Counted from the first letter of the stretch, positions 10,024 to 19,521 are shown. The stretch is DNA of 64,000 nt from Bradyrhizobium sp. Ghvi (GCF_900115265.1 NZ_FOVU01000002.1:806001-870000); one strand, 5' to 3'. Notes: generated by a model not told the origin, from the sequence alone. Program-made: numbers and translations.

Positions 10024-10743
10024 TCAATGAATCTCCGCCGAGCGCTTCAGCGCCGCCTTGAGCTTCTCCAGCGAGAAATCGGGGCTGCGGGCGATCTCGA
10101 GGATCGGCGTCTCGCGGCGGCCGCACAGCTCGGCGGCCTCGGGGAGTTTTGCCGCGAGATCCAGCGGGATGACGATGGCACCGTGCCGGTCGGCGTGGAT
10201 GAGATCGTCGGAGTTCACCGTCATGCCGGCGACACGAACCTGACCGCCAAAGCTTTCCGCGTGCACCCAGGCATGCGACGGGCCGATCGAGCCGGCCAGC
10301 GCCTGGAAGCCCGGCGCCCATTGCGGAACGTCGCGGATCGAGCCATCGGTGACGACGCCGAGGCAGCCGAGCGCCTTGTGCACGTTGCTCTGTACCTCGC
10401 CCCAGAACGCCCCGTAGCCGATGTCGGGACCGTCGACGTCCTGGATCACCGAAATGCGCGGGCCGTGGCCGGTGCCGACATATTCGTAATATTCGATGCG
10501 GCGCTTGGCCTGCTCCGCGGCGGACAGCGGAGACTTCTGCACCGCGCGGATCGTGACAGTGCGGGCATAGCCGACCATCGGCGGCAGCTCGGGGAATGGG
10601 CAGACCAGTTGCTTGGTGGTGAAGCCGATCAGGCGACGCTCGGGCGCGATGACTTCCATCGCGTTGCAAATCGTCGGCGTGTCGTAGCGGCCCAGCGCTT
10701 CGAGGACGGCAGCGGGCAGCGGCCCGGTCGCAGAATTGGTCAC
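10024..10743 (-). CDS. RraA-like / 4-hydroxy-4-methyl-2-oxoglutarate aldolase family protein
   Basis: A 239-residue RraA-fold protein. The family pattern is seen in LGCLGVVTDGSIRDVPQW (the G-x20-RD anion and metal site) and DLIHADRHGAIVIP. True RraA lacks aldolase activity and binds RNase E, while most longer environmental homologues cleave 4-hydroxy-4-methyl-2-oxoglutarate or oxaloacetate. This protein is longer than E. coli RraA (161 residues) and has the VQDVDGP segment, so an aldolase or decarboxylase role is more likely. It precedes the SDR gene by 17 bases, a catabolic pairing that cannot be named further. Confidence 0.78.
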   Translation of the reverse strand: MTNSATGPLPAAVLEALGRYDTPTICNAMEVIAPERRLIGFTTKQLVCPFPELPPMVGYARTVTIRAVQKSPLSAAEQAKRRIEYYEYVGTGHGPRISVIQDVDGPDIGYGAFWGEVQSNVHKALGCLGVVTDGSIRDVPQWAPGFQALAGSIGPSHAWVHAESFGGQVRVAGMTVNSDDLIHADRHGAIVIPLDLAAKLPEAAELCGRRETPILEIARSPDFSLEKLKAALKRSAEIH

Positions 10744-10876
10744 GGCGTTCTCTCCCAGATTGGCGGCCGCTGTTGGCGCGATGCCGCCGACACCGGGCGA
10801 TATAGCCGAGATCGGGCCTCAGCCCAACTCGGGCGCTCTCATGGCAGGTATCTGGCAAATATCCGCATGCGATCGC

Positions 10877-11758
10877 TCAGTGCAGCCGTCCGGGGCGATC
10901 GTCGTCGTGAGGCGGCTCAGACAGGCTCGCCATGGTTGGCGCCGATGGTGGCGACGAGATCTCGCTACCCGCAGGCGCCGCGGCTTCGCTCGCGCGCGCC
11001 TGGTCGCGGTAGGATTTGTAACCGAGCGGCAGGCCGAGCAGATAGAGCACGGTTCCGATCGAGAGCACGTACCAGGGATAACTGATCAGAAGCGCGATGA
11101 AGAAGATCACCGCGACGAATGCCGGCAGCACAAGTTCCGGAGGCACCCGCATCCGCATGCTCTTGCCGGAGAACACCGGCAGGCGCGACACCATCAGAAA
11201 GGCGATCAGCAGCGTGTAGCCGGCCGTCAGAGCCGCGGGCCAGCGCCCGAGGTCGAGGAACGCCGCATAGATCGGCAACATCACGGTGATGGCGCCGGCC
11301 GGCGCCGGCATGCCGGTGAAGAAATTGGCGGCGAATGCCGGCTTGTTCGGATCATCCAGTGTGGCGTTGAAGCGCGCGAGCCGCAGGCACATGGAAATCG
11401 CAAACACCATGGCCGCGATCCAGCCGGCGTTGCCGAGCTCGTGCAGCTGCCAGAAATACAGCATCAGGCCGGGGGCGACGCCGAAATTGACGAAATCGGC
11501 GAGGCTGTCGAGCTCGGCGCCGAATTTGGACTGGCCCTTGATCAGCCGCGCAACGCGGCCATCGATGCCGTCGAGCGCGGCTGCGAACACGATCGCGTAG
11601 ACGGCGAGCGTCATCCGTCCCTCGATCGACAGCCGGATCGCCGTCAGCCCGGCGCAGATCGCGAGCAAGGTGATGACGTTCGGCACCAGCATCCGCACCG
11701 GAATCGGGCGGAACCGCCGGCGACGGACGTCGGGATTCTTGAAGTCATAAGGCGTCAT
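10877..11758 (-). CDS. pssA: CDP-diacylglycerol-serine O-phosphatidyltransferase
   Basis: A 293-residue integral membrane enzyme of the CDP-alcohol phosphatidyltransferase family. The diagnostic DGxxAR-x8-G-x3-D-x3-D motif reads DGIDGRVARLIKG then FGAELDSLADFVNFG. About 7-8 membrane helices follow the N-terminal RRFRPIPVRMLVPNVITL segment. It joins serine to CDP-diacylglycerol to make phosphatidylserine at the inner membrane. The gene for the next step, psd, lies directly upstream on the same strand with 77 bases between. A GAGGACGAG stretch serves as ribosome binding site. The 74 bases before the start contain a TTAACCAT half-site (minus strand, 11832-11839), a possible weak CtrA element. 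Confidence 0.94.
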   Translation of the reverse strand: MTPYDFKNPDVRRRRFRPIPVRMLVPNVITLLAICAGLTAIRLSIEGRMTLAVYAIVFAAALDGIDGRVARLIKGQSKFGAELDSLADFVNFGVAPGLMLYFWQLHELGNAGWIAAMVFAISMCLRLARFNATLDDPNKPAFAANFFTGMPAPAGAITVMLPIYAAFLDLGRWPAALTAGYTLLIAFLMVSRLPVFSGKSMRMRVPPELVLPAFVAVIFFIALLISYPWYVLSIGTVLYLLGLPLGYKSYRDQARASEAAAPAGSEISSPPSAPTMASLSEPPHDDDRPGRLH

Positions 11759-11835
11759 GGCTCGTCCTCACCTCTCAGCGAGATATAGCAAGCCGCCTTC
11801 CCTTCCGCCATCGCGACGGAACGTCGACTTGATGG

Positions 11836-12534
11836 TTAACCGGCGCGATAGGCGCGGCCGGGGTCGTCCCCGGTGAGGTCGGCCAGGATCGTCTCACCGG
11901 CGATCGCGGTCTGCCCTTCCGAGACCAGCGCCTTGGTGCCGATAGGCAGATAGACATCGAGCCGCGAGCCGAAGCGGATCAGGCCAAACCGCTCACCGGC
12001 GCCGACCGCCTGCCCTTCTTTGACGAAGCAGACGATGCGCTTGGCCACGAGGCCCGCGATCTGGATCACGCCGATGCGGCCCTGCGGCGTCGAGATGACA
12101 AGCGAATTGCGCTCATTGTCCTCGCTCGCCTTGTCCAGCTCGGCGTTGATGAACAGGCCCGGCCGGTAGGCGATGCGATCCACCCTGCCCGCCACGGGAG
12201 CGCGGTTCACATGGCAATTGAACACGCTCATGAACACCGAGATGCGCGGCAGCGGCCGGTCGCCGAGCCCAAGCTCGGCCGGCGGCAGCGCCATGGAGAT
12301 CATCGAGACGCGGCCGTCGGCCGGCGACACCACGAGCCCGTCGCGCACCGGCGTCACCCGCACGGGATCGCGGAAGAACAGCGCGCACCACACGGTCAGG
12401 ATGGTGCCGATCCACCCGAGCGGCGACCACAGCCAGAACAGGATCAGGCTTGCCAGTGCAAAGCCGCCGATGAAGGGATAGCCCTCCTTGTGGATCGGCG
12501 GGATCTGACGCTGGATCGAATCGAGAATGGACAT
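11836..12534 (-). CDS. psd: Phosphatidylserine decarboxylase proenzyme (short form)
   Basis: A 232-residue short-type Psd, usual for alphaproteobacteria. Two N-terminal membrane helices are followed by VSPADGRVS and [16 protein letters not shown]. The self-cleavage site is [10 protein letters not shown], where cleavage before Ser gives the pyruvoyl cofactor on the alpha chain. It converts phosphatidylserine to phosphatidylethanolamine, the step after PssA, which is encoded just downstream. Phosphatidylethanolamine is also the methylation substrate for phosphatidylcholine in rhizobia (established knowledge). Confidence 0.94.
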   Translation of the reverse strand: MSILDSIQRQIPPIHKEGYPFIGGFALASLILFWLWSPLGWIGTILTVWCALFFRDPVRVTPVRDGLVVSPADGRVSMISMALPPAELGLGDRPLPRISVFMSVFNCHVNRAPVAGRVDRIAYRPGLFINAELDKASEDNERNSLVISTPQGRIGVIQIAGLVAKRIVCFVKEGQAVGAGERFGLIRFGSRLDVYLPIGTKALVSEGQTAIAGETILADLTGDDPGRAYRAG

Positions 12535-12618
12535 CGCTATCTGCCGCTGAAGGGGTTGATGGCGCGGGTCGTCTCGCGCACCGAGTTGTTTAGGCCAGAC
12601 TTGGGACCGGAGACAAGC

Positions 12619-14574
12619 TCACTCCGCGGCGGCCTGCGCCGTGAGAGCGTCCTGGACCGGCGGCGGCTCCCGGTTGGGCGCCTCGCTCGAATCGGCCATC
12701 CGCGCCAGCTTCTCGCGTGCGGCCTCGGCCTCGCGCTGTCTGCTCCACATGCTGGCGTAGAGACCGCCCTGCGCGAGCAGGGCGGCGTGCGTGCCGCGTT
12801 CGGCGATACGGCCCTGGTCAAGCACGATGATCTCGTCGGCGCCGACGATGGTCGAGAGCCGATGCGCGATCACCAGTGAGGTGCGGTTTTTCGCGACACG
12901 GTCGAGCGCGCCCTGGATCTCGTGCTCGGTGTGGGTGTCGAGCGCCGAGGTCGCCTCGTCCAGGACGAGGATCGGCGGCGCCTTCAACACCGTGCGCGCG
13001 ATCGCGACGCGCTGCTTCTCGCCGCCTGACAGTTTCAGGCCGCGCTCGCCGACCTGAGTCTCGTAGCCGGCCGGCGCCATGCGAATGAACTGGTCGATCT
13101 GCGCCAGCCGCGCCGCTTCCTCGACCTCGGCGTCACTGGCGTCCCAGCGGCCATAGCGAATGTTGTAGCGGATCGTATCATTGAACAGCACCGTGTCCTG
13201 CGGCACCATGCCGATCGAGGCGCGCAAGCTCGCCTGCGTGACGTCGCGGATGTCCTGGCCGTCGATCAGGATCTTGCCGCTCGATACATCGTAGAGGCGG
13301 AACAGCAGCCGCGAGATGGTCGACTTGCCGGCGCCGGAGGGGCCGACGATCGCGACCGTCTTGCCGGCCGGCACCTCGAAGCTGATGCCCTTGAGGATTG
13401 GCCGCGTCGGCTCATAGGCAAAGCGCACGTCCTCGAACCGCACCGTGCCGGCGGAGACGGCCAGCGGCGCCGCGTTGGGGGCATCCTTGATCTCGGCCTC
13501 GCGGCCGATCACGGCAAACATCTTCTCGATATCGATGATCGCCTGCTTGATCTCGCGATAGACCATGCCCATGAAATTCAGCGGCTGGTACAGCTGGATC
13601 ATCATGGCGTTGACCAGCACGAAATCGCCGACCGTGTTGGTGCCGTTGCGCACGCCGATGGCGCACATCAGCATGGTCGCAGTCAGCCCGAGCGTGAAGA
13701 TCACCGCCTGGCCGGTGTTCAGCACGGCGAGCGAAGTATAGGTGTGGATGCTCGCCTCCTCGTAGCGCGCGACCGACTTGTCGTAGCGCTGCGCTTCGCG
13801 GGCCTCCGCACTGAAATATTTGACGGTCTCGTAGTTGAGCAGCGAGTCGATCGCCTTGGTGTTCGCCTCGGTATCGGAATCGTTCATCTTGCGGCGGATG
13901 CCGATCCGCCACTCGGTCGCGATGTAGGTGTAATACATGTAGAGCGTGACCGTGATCAGCGTTGCGACCACGTATCGCCAATCGAACTGCCAAAGCAGCA
14001 CGGCCATTAGCAGCGAGACCTCGACGATGGTCGGGATCAGCTGCAGGATCACCATGCGGACGATGACCTCGATTCCCTCGCGGCCGCGCTCGAGAACGCG
14101 CGTCAGGCCGCCGGTCTTGCGCTCCAGGTGGAAGCGCAGCGACAGCTCGTGCATGTGGACGAAGGTGATGGTGGCGAGCTTGCGCACCGCATGCATGGCG
14201 ACCCGAGCAAAGATACCGTCGCGCCACTGCGTCAGCACCGCCATCAGGATGCGCGTCACGCCATAGCTGGCGGTCAGAAGCAGCGGCGAAGCGAGCACCC
14301 AGAGGTGCCAGTTGTCAGCTGCTACTGGTGCGGTGTGGGCGCCGGTCAGCGCATCCGTCGCCCATTTGAAGCTGAACGGCACCGTTAGCGTGATCAGCTT
14401 GGCGGCGAGCAGCAGCACCATCGACCAGACCACCCGCATCTTCAGGTCGAAGCGGTCGGTCGGCCAGATATAAGGCCACAGATGCGCCAGTGTACCCATC
14501 AGGGTGGCCCGCTCCAGCGGTCCAGCGGCAGGCTCGAGCACGTCGGGAACGCCTGGCGAATGAGGTGGGCTCAT
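12619..14574 (-). CDS. Atm1/HMT1-type ABC exporter (fused membrane and ATPase domains)
   Basis: A 651-residue ABC half-exporter when started at the ATG at 14574; the 37 codons upstream look non-coding. Six membrane helices (about residues 60-370) are followed by the ATPase domain with Walker A VGPSGAGKSTISRLLF, signature LKLSGGEKQRVAIA, Walker B ILVLDEATSALD and the switch histidine in VIAHRLSTI. The segment SLLNYETVKYFSAEAREAQR matches the Atm1/ABCB7/HMT1 group, which exports glutathione-linked sulfur or metal conjugates. No C39 peptidase domain is present, so it is not a processor of double-glycine peptides. Confidence 0.92.
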   Translation of the reverse strand: MSPPHSPGVPDVLEPAAGPLERATLMGTLAHLWPYIWPTDRFDLKMRVVWSMVLLLAAKLITLTVPFSFKWATDALTGAHTAPVAADNWHLWVLASPLLLTASYGVTRILMAVLTQWRDGIFARVAMHAVRKLATITFVHMHELSLRFHLERKTGGLTRVLERGREGIEVIVRMVILQLIPTIVEVSLLMAVLLWQFDWRYVVATLITVTLYMYYTYIATEWRIGIRRKMNDSDTEANTKAIDSLLNYETVKYFSAEAREAQRYDKSVARYEEASIHTYTSLAVLNTGQAVIFTLGLTATMLMCAIGVRNGTNTVGDFVLVNAMMIQLYQPLNFMGMVYREIKQAIIDIEKMFAVIGREAEIKDAPNAAPLAVSAGTVRFEDVRFAYEPTRPILKGISFEVPAGKTVAIVGPSGAGKSTISRLLFRLYDVSSGKILIDGQDIRDVTQASLRASIGMVPQDTVLFNDTIRYNIRYGRWDASDAEVEEAARLAQIDQFIRMAPAGYETQVGERGLKLSGGEKQRVAIARTVLKAPPILVLDEATSALDTHTEHEIQGALDRVAKNRTSLVIAHRLSTIVGADEIIVLDQGRIAERGTHAALLAQGGLYASMWSRQREAEAAREKLARMADSSEAPNREPPPVQDALTAQAAAE

Positions 14575-14716
14575 CAAGAAACCTGAAAGGCCCGCCGGAT
14601 GCGGGCGCGGTGCGATTTGCGATTTTCGTTCGTCATATAGAAGCTTCCGGGCCGAAGCGCACCCCGCCAGTTGGCGAATCTTCAATGGTTTGGCGCTATT
14701 TACCGGTAGATTTCCG

Positions 14717-14732
14717 GGTGATCCGAATCACC
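14717..14732. promoter_or_regulatory. GGTGAT-N4-ATCACC palindrome between divergent genes
   Basis: A perfect inverted repeat GGTGATCCGAATCACC lies between the divergent ABC exporter and LOG genes, 34 bases before the LOG start. The GTGAT-N4-ATCAC core has the spacing of CRP/FNR-family operators and is also present at 50291-50304. The regulator is unknown; the call rests only on symmetry and position. Confidence 0.35.
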
Positions 14733-14766
14733 TCAGGGGCTTGACGCCCCTTCGCTGCGATGCATC

Positions 14767-15381
14767 ATGACACCAATGAGCACCATTAAAACCGTCTGTG
14801 TCTATTGCGGCTCCGGCCCAGGAACCAATCCCAACTTCATCGAAGCGGCGAAAGCCCTCGGCAAGGCGCTGGCGGACAATAAGATCCGCCTCGTTTATGG
14901 CGGCGGCTCGCTCGGCCTGATGGGGGCAGTCGCAACCTCGGTGCTGGATCACGGCGGCACCGTCACCGGCATCATCCCCGACTTCCTGCGGATGCGCGAG
15001 AATGCGTTGACGCGCGTGCAGGAGATGGTCGTCACCCCCGACATGCACGAGCGCAAGCGGCTGATGTTCGAGCGCTCCGACGCTTTCGTCGCCTTGCCCG
15101 GAGGGCTCGGCACACTCGAGGAGCTGGTCGAACAGCTGACCTGGCAGCAGCTCGGCCGTCACGCCAAGCCCGTGCTGCTCGCCAACATCGATAATTTCTG
15201 GGAGCCGCTGTTCTCCCTGGTGGCTCACATGCGCCAAACCGAGTTCATCCGCGCGGGTCTTTCCGTCGACATCCTGAAGGCGGACAAGGTCGATGAAATC
15301 GTGCCACGGCTGCGTGCCGCGGCTGCACAGATTCCCGACAGCCAGCGCGATCTCGCGCCGGATGTGGCGCGCAAGCTTTAG
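14767..15381 (+). CDS. LOG-family cytokinin riboside 5'-monophosphate phosphoribohydrolase
   Basis: A 204-residue Rossmann-fold protein of the TIGR00730/LOG family. It has VCVYCGSGPGTNPNF at the N-terminus, VYGGGSLGLMGAVA, the EMHERK-type motif seen as DMHERKRLMFERSDAF, and the signature PGGLGTLEELVEQLTW. Family members remove ribose phosphate from cytokinin nucleotides, or from AMP-type nucleotides, releasing the free base. In a plant-associated bacterium this could yield active cytokinin, but many bacterial homologues have housekeeping roles. The 3' end overlaps the convergent VOC gene by 4 bases (TTAG shared by both stops). A second possible ATG is at 14776. Confidence 0.88.
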   Translation: MTPMSTIKTVCVYCGSGPGTNPNFIEAAKALGKALADNKIRLVYGGGSLGLMGAVATSVLDHGGTVTGIIPDFLRMRENALTRVQEMVVTPDMHERKRLMFERSDAFVALPGGLGTLEELVEQLTWQQLGRHAKPVLLANIDNFWEPLFSLVAHMRQTEFIRAGLSVDILKADKVDEIVPRLRAAAAQIPDSQRDLAPDVARKL

Positions 15382-15755
15382 CTCGCAGGAAACGTCACCG
15401 CCTCGATGCGGTTGCCGTCGGGGTCGGTCACGAAAGCCGCGTAGTAGCGCACGCGATCGTGCGGGCGGATGCCCGGCGCGCCGTCGGATGCGCCGCCGCT
15501 CGCAAGTGCTGCGGTATGGAACGCATCGACCTCGCCTGTCGTCTTCGCCCGCAGGCAGATGTGCACGCCGCTCTCCGGCGGGACGGGCGGCATTGCCTCA
15601 CGCAGATTGATCCAGAACTCGGGGTAGGCCTTGCCGAAGCCGATCGTGCGCGGCCGCGTGACGAGCCGCGTGAGCCCAAGGGCAGCGAGCGTGGCCTCGT
15701 AGAATTTTGCGGAGCGTTCGAGCTCGCTGACGCCGACGGAGATATGGTCGATCAT
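15378..15755 (-). CDS. VOC-superfamily (glyoxalase/bleomycin-resistance-like) protein
   Basis: A 125-residue single VOC domain: MIDHISVGVSELERSAKFYE at the start, VHICLRAKTTGEVDAFHTAA in the middle, and FVTDPDGNRIEAVTF at the end. The metal-ligand pattern is one His at residue 3 or 4, one His near the centre, and a terminal Glu. VOC proteins include metal-dependent lyases, dioxygenases and drug-binding proteins, and the substrate cannot be told. Its stop overlaps that of the convergent LOG gene. Confidence 0.85.
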   Translation of the reverse strand: MIDHISVGVSELERSAKFYEATLAALGLTRLVTRPRTIGFGKAYPEFWINLREAMPPVPPESGVHICLRAKTTGEVDAFHTAALASGGASDGAPGIRPHDRVRYYAAFVTDPDGNRIEAVTFPAS

Positions 15756-15798
15756 TGGTCGCGCTCCCTCGTCACCCCAACTGTCATCGCCCTGCCAG

Positions 15799-15901
15799 TG
15801 CGCAATTGCGCACTAGGACCGGGCGATCCAGTACTCCGGGGCGCCGCGGCGTTACGGAGAAACCGCGGCGTACTGGATACCCCGCTTTCGCGGGGTATGA
15901 C
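15799..15901. repeat. Palindromic intergenic repeat (REP-like)
   Basis: Three nested symmetries fill the gap between the VOC and cimA genes. TGCGCAATTGCGCA (15799-15812) is a perfect palindrome. ATCCAGTA with CGCCGCGG is mirrored by CCGCGGCG and TACTGGAT up to 15879. CCCCGCTTTCGCGGGG (15880-15895) is a hairpin. The layout resembles dispersed palindromic repeats of Rhizobiales; a half-copy is at 19522-19538. It could also help end transcription of the convergent genes. Confidence 0.7.
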
Positions 15902-15915
15902 AGTCGTCGTGGGGC

Positions 15916-17514
15916 TCACGCTGGCGCGCCCGACTTCACCAGCTTGTAGATCACCGAATCCATCAGCGCCTGGAACGAAGCGTCGATGATGTTCGGGGAC
16001 ACGCCGACCGTGGTCCAGCGATCGCCGTTCTCGTCCTCGCTCTCGATCAGCACGCGCGTAACCGCGCCGGTGCCGCCGTTGAGGATACGGACGCGGTAGT
16101 CGATCAGCGTCAGGCCCTCGATGTACTTCTGGTATTTGCCGAGATCCTTGCGCAAGGCGACGTCGAGCGCGTTGACGGGGCCGTTGCCTTCGGCGGCCGA
16201 GATCAGGTGCTCGCCGGCGACGTCGACCTTGACCACCGCGAGCGCCACGGTGACGCGCTCGCCGAGCGCGTTGTAGCGCTGCTCGACATTGACGTCGAAC
16301 TGCTCGACCTCGAAATAGTGTGGCACCTTGCCGAGCGTCCGGCGCGCCAGCAGATCGAACGAGGCGTTGGCGGATTCATAGGCATAGCCTTGCGCCTCGC
16401 GCGCCTTCAACTCCTCGACCAGCCGCGTCAGCTTGGGATCGCTCTTGTCGTAGGCAATGCCGGCGCGATCGAGCTCCGCGATGACATTGGAGCGGCCGGC
16501 CTGGTCGGACACCAGCACCTTGCGGTGATTGCCGACCAGCTCCGGCAGGACGTGCTCGTAGGTCTGCGGATCCTTCATCACGGCCGAAGCGTGAATGCCT
16601 GTTTTGGTGACGAACGCGCTCTCGCCGACATAGGCCGCATGCCGGTTCGGCACGCGGTTGAGCATGTCGTCCAGCGTGCGCGAGACTTTGACCAGCGTCG
16701 CCAGCCTCGAAGGCGTGACCGAGATCTCGAAGGCGTCCGAAAACTCCTTCTTCAATTTCAGCGTCGGGATCAGGGAACAGAGATTGGCGTTGCCGCAGCG
16801 TTCGCCGAGGCCGTTCAGCGTGCCCTGGATCTGCCGCGCACCGGCGCGCACCGCGGCCAGCGAATTCGCCACCGCCTGCTCGGTGTCATTATGGGCGTGG
16901 ATGCCGACGTGATCGCCGGGGATGTGCTTCGTCACTTCCGTGACGATGGTCTCAACCTCGTGCGGCATGGTGCCGCCGTTGGTGTCGCACAACACCACCC
17001 AGCGCGCGCCGGCGTCATAGGCGGTCTTGGCGCAGGCGAGCGCAAAGCTCGCATCCTCCTTGTAGCCGTCGAAGAAATGCTCGCAATCGAGCATGACCTC
17101 GCGGCCGGCGGCCTTTGCCGCCGCGACGCTGTCGCGGATCGAGGCCAGGTTTTCTTCCTTCGTCGTCTCCAGCGCGACGCGCACCTGATAGGCCGAGGAT
17201 TTCGCCACGAAACAGATCGCATCGGCCTTGGCCTCCAAGAGCCCGGCGACACCGGGATCGTTGGAGACCGAGCGCCCTGCCCGCCGTGTCATGCCGAAGG
17301 CGGTGAAGCGCGCGTGATTGAGCTTCGGCTTGCTGCCGAAAAATTCCGTGTCGAGCGGGTTGGCGCCGGGATAGCCGCCCTCGACATAATCGATGCCGAG
17401 ATCGTCGAGCATGCCGGCGATGACCTGCTTGTCTGCAAGCGTGAAATCGACGCCGTTGGTCTGCGCGCCGTCGCGCAGCGTGGTGTCGAACAGATAGAGG
17501 CGCTCCTTGCTCAT
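15916..17514 (-). CDS. cimA: Citramalate synthase (alpha-isopropylmalate synthase family)
   Basis: A 532-residue HMGL-like acyltransferase. I chose the ATG at 17514, with GGAG 7 bases upstream, rather than an open frame 15 codons longer. The catalytic start is LYLFDTTLRDGAQTNGVDF and the metal site includes VGIHAHNDTEQAVANSLAA, then NGLGERCGNANL. A C-terminal LeuA-type allosteric domain has VRILNGGTGAVTRVLIE. Citramalate synthase condenses pyruvate with acetyl-CoA, the first step of the threonine-independent isoleucine route. The start overlaps the GNAT stop (ATGA), so translation is probably coupled. Confidence 0.9.
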   Translation of the reverse strand: MSKERLYLFDTTLRDGAQTNGVDFTLADKQVIAGMLDDLGIDYVEGGYPGANPLDTEFFGSKPKLNHARFTAFGMTRRAGRSVSNDPGVAGLLEAKADAICFVAKSSAYQVRVALETTKEENLASIRDSVAAAKAAGREVMLDCEHFFDGYKEDASFALACAKTAYDAGARWVVLCDTNGGTMPHEVETIVTEVTKHIPGDHVGIHAHNDTEQAVANSLAAVRAGARQIQGTLNGLGERCGNANLCSLIPTLKLKKEFSDAFEISVTPSRLATLVKVSRTLDDMLNRVPNRHAAYVGESAFVTKTGIHASAVMKDPQTYEHVLPELVGNHRKVLVSDQAGRSNVIAELDRAGIAYDKSDPKLTRLVEELKAREAQGYAYESANASFDLLARRTLGKVPHYFEVEQFDVNVEQRYNALGERVTVALAVVKVDVAGEHLISAAEGNGPVNALDVALRKDLGKYQKYIEGLTLIDYRVRILNGGTGAVTRVLIESEDENGDRWTTVGVSPNIIDASFQALMDSVIYKLVKSGAPA

Positions 17515-18005
17515 TGCGCAGCTCCGAGCGTCTTCTTCATGGTGGTGTTGGCGAGCCATTCGTCGTTCATGGTGACGCTGTTGCGCTGCTGAGCCGTATA
17601 GCCGCGCTTGGCAAAGAAATTTTGCGCGGTATCGCTGGCATCGACGGTGAGCGCCGCAGCGCCGCGACTGCCCGCAAGCTTCTCCAGCGCGTCCACCAGC
17701 ATGGTCGCGATGCCCTGCCTACCGACGGCCGGATGGACATAGAGCATGCGGATGTGATCGGTGCCGTGCAGTGACGCGAAGCCGACCGGCGAGCCGTCCA
17801 GCGTCGCGATCAGCGTCAGGTCGGACGCGAGCCGCTTGCCGAACTCTTCGGTCTCGGCCGCCGCCATCCAGGCCTCCTGCTGTGCCTCGCTGTAGTCGTC
17901 GCCGGTCAACTCCTGGATGCTGGCTGCGAAGATCGCGGCCAGCATCTGAACGTCGGCAGGCAGGAAGGGCCGAAGTGCGGGCCTGGGGTGCGCTTGTGCC
18001 ATCAT
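17511..18005 (-). CDS. GNAT-family N-acetyltransferase
   Basis: A GNAT protein of 163-164 residues; the start is the ATG at 18005 or the next codon, 18002. Residues before it are translated from the cysS region and were dropped. The acetyl-CoA site is seen in IRMLYVHPAVGRQGIATMLV (the RxxGxG/A loop), followed by LTVDASDTAQNFFAKRGY, a common GNAT ending. It acetylates an unknown amine. It starts 2 bases after the small membrane ORF stop and its TGA overlaps the cimA ATG. It is therefore the third gene of a tightly packed cysS - ORF37 - GNAT - cimA operon. Confidence 0.85.
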   Translation of the reverse strand: MMAQAHPRPALRPFLPADVQMLAAIFAASIQELTGDDYSEAQQEAWMAAAETEEFGKRLASDLTLIATLDGSPVGFASLHGTDHIRMLYVHPAVGRQGIATMLVDALEKLAGSRGAAALTVDASDTAQNFFAKRGYTAQQRNSVTMNDEWLANTTMKKTLGAAQ

Positions 18006-18007
18006 CT

Positions 18008-18121
18008 TCACCACATCCCATAGAGTTTCAGCACGATCGCCACGGCGGCGCCGAGCAGCAGGATCTTCAGCGCGATATAATACAGCCAGTGCCGTGGAAA
18101 CGGCGTGTCGGGCCGGGTCAT
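18008..18121 (-). CDS. 37-residue single-pass membrane protein between cysS and the GNAT gene
   Basis: A short ORF below usual gene-calling length. Its ATG (18121-18119) overlaps the cysS TGA (18120-18118) as ATGA, and its TGA ends 2 bases before the GNAT start. The peptide begins [20 protein letters not shown] and continues through a hydrophobic stretch [17 protein letters not shown]. One membrane helix (about residues 13-34) is clear, with an aromatic HWLYY belt at one edge. Support is the exact stop/start coupling on both sides and the protein-like composition. The function is unknown. Confidence 0.7.
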   Translation of the reverse strand: MTRPDTPFPRHWLYYIALKILLLGAAVAIVLKLYGMW

Positions 18122-19500
18122 CGCGCGACCTCCCACGTCGTTCCGTCCTTGGAGTCCTTGATCGCGATGCCCATCGCGGCGAGCTGATCGCGAATGCGAT
18201 CGGATTCCTTGAAGTCCTTCCGCGCACGCGCGGCTGTGCGCTCAGCGATCAGGCTCTCGACTTGCTTGGCATCGATACCGCTCGCCTGCTGCTTGCGCCC
18301 CTCCCATTGCGCAGCGCTCTCGGAGAGGAAGCCGAGCAGCCGCAACGAGCCCGCAAGGGCGGGTACGTCGCTGCCGCGCAGGCCATGCAGCGCCGCGATC
18401 GCCTGCGGCGTGTTGAGGTCGTCGAGCAGCGCTTCGAGCACGGACACGGCCGGCTTGGACGGCGCGACATCAGCGGCGATCCGATACCAGTCGTCGAGTG
18501 TCCTGGCGCTCTCTTCCAGCGACTTCATCGTCCAGTCGATCGGCGACGTGTAGTGCGTCTTCAGCATGTTCAGACGCAGCACCTCACCCGGCCAATCCCT
18601 AAGTAGCTCGTGGATGGTGATGAAGTTCCCGAGCGACTTCGACATCTTCTCGCTCTCGACCTGCAGGAAGCCGTTGTGCATCCAATAGTTCGCCATGCGC
18701 TGCTGGTGGAAGGCGCAGCACGTCTGCGCCACCTCGTTCTCGTGATGCGGAAACACGAGATCGATGCCGCCACCATGGATGTCGAACTGCTCGCCGAGAT
18801 GCTTCCAGGCCATGGCCGAGCACTCGATGTGCCAGCCCGGACGGCCCTCGACCTTGATGCCTGACGGCGACGCCCAGGACGGCTCGCCCGGTTTGGACGG
18901 CTTCCACAGCACGAAATCGGTCGAGTCCTTCTTATAAGGCGCGACGTCGACCCGGGCGCCGGCAATCATCTCGTCCAGCGACCGCTTCGATAGCGCGCCA
19001 TAGCGCGGCAGACCGGCATTGGCCGCGTTCATCGCCTGCGGCGAGAACAGCACGTGGTCCTCGGCGACATAGGCAAAGCCGCCCCTGACCAGCCGTTCGA
19101 TGATCTCACGCATCTCGCCGATATGCTCGGTCGCCCGCGGCTCGACGCTCGGCCGAAGCGCGCCCAGCGCGTCGACGTCGGCGTGAAACTGCCTACCGGT
19201 CTCTTCGGTGACCTTTCGGATCGCCTCGTTCAGCGGCAGGCCGGGAAAATCCCGCGCGGCACGGTCGTTGATCTTGTCGTCGACGTCGGTGATGTTGCGG
19301 ACATATTTGACGTGTGCCTCGCCATAGAGATGGCGCAGCAGCCGGAACAGCACGTCGAACACGATCACCGGCCGCGCATTGCCGATATGGGCGAAGTCGT
19401 AGACGGTTGGTCCGCAGACATACATACGGACGTTCTTCGCATCGAGCGGCACGAAGGTGCGCTTCTCCCGGCTCAACGTATCGTAAAGACGCAATTCCAT
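18118..19500 (-). CDS. cysS: Cysteinyl-tRNA synthetase
   Basis: A 460-residue class I tRNA synthetase starting [20 protein letters not shown]. It shows [17 protein letters not shown] (the HIGH-like site plus the zinc cysteine), [20 protein letters not shown] with the metal-binding histidines, and [13 protein letters not shown] (KMSKS loop). It charges tRNA-Cys with cysteine in the cytoplasm. The longer frame to 19542 lacks family similarity. It heads an operon whose downstream genes follow by ATGA overlap or 2-base gaps. Confidence 0.97.
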   Translation of the reverse strand: MELRLYDTLSREKRTFVPLDAKNVRMYVCGPTVYDFAHIGNARPVIVFDVLFRLLRHLYGEAHVKYVRNITDVDDKINDRAARDFPGLPLNEAIRKVTEETGRQFHADVDALGALRPSVEPRATEHIGEMREIIERLVRGGFAYVAEDHVLFSPQAMNAANAGLPRYGALSKRSLDEMIAGARVDVAPYKKDSTDFVLWKPSKPGEPSWASPSGIKVEGRPGWHIECSAMAWKHLGEQFDIHGGGIDLVFPHHENEVAQTCCAFHQQRMANYWMHNGFLQVESEKMSKSLGNFITIHELLRDWPGEVLRLNMLKTHYTSPIDWTMKSLEESARTLDDWYRIAADVAPSKPAVSVLEALLDDLNTPQAIAALHGLRGSDVPALAGSLRLLGFLSESAAQWEGRKQQASGIDAKQVESLIAERTAARARKDFKESDRIRDQLAAMGIAIKDSKDGTTWEVAR

Positions 19501-19521
19501 TGGACACCCGTCGGCTGTTGG

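Noticed and set aside
12619..14574. ABC exporter as transporter for the GG-leader peptides
   Set aside because: It lacks the N-terminal C39 peptidase domain and has Atm1-type motifs.
15880..15895. CCCCGC/GCGGGG hairpin as a terminator
   Set aside because: No T run on either strand; it is better explained as part of the repeat.
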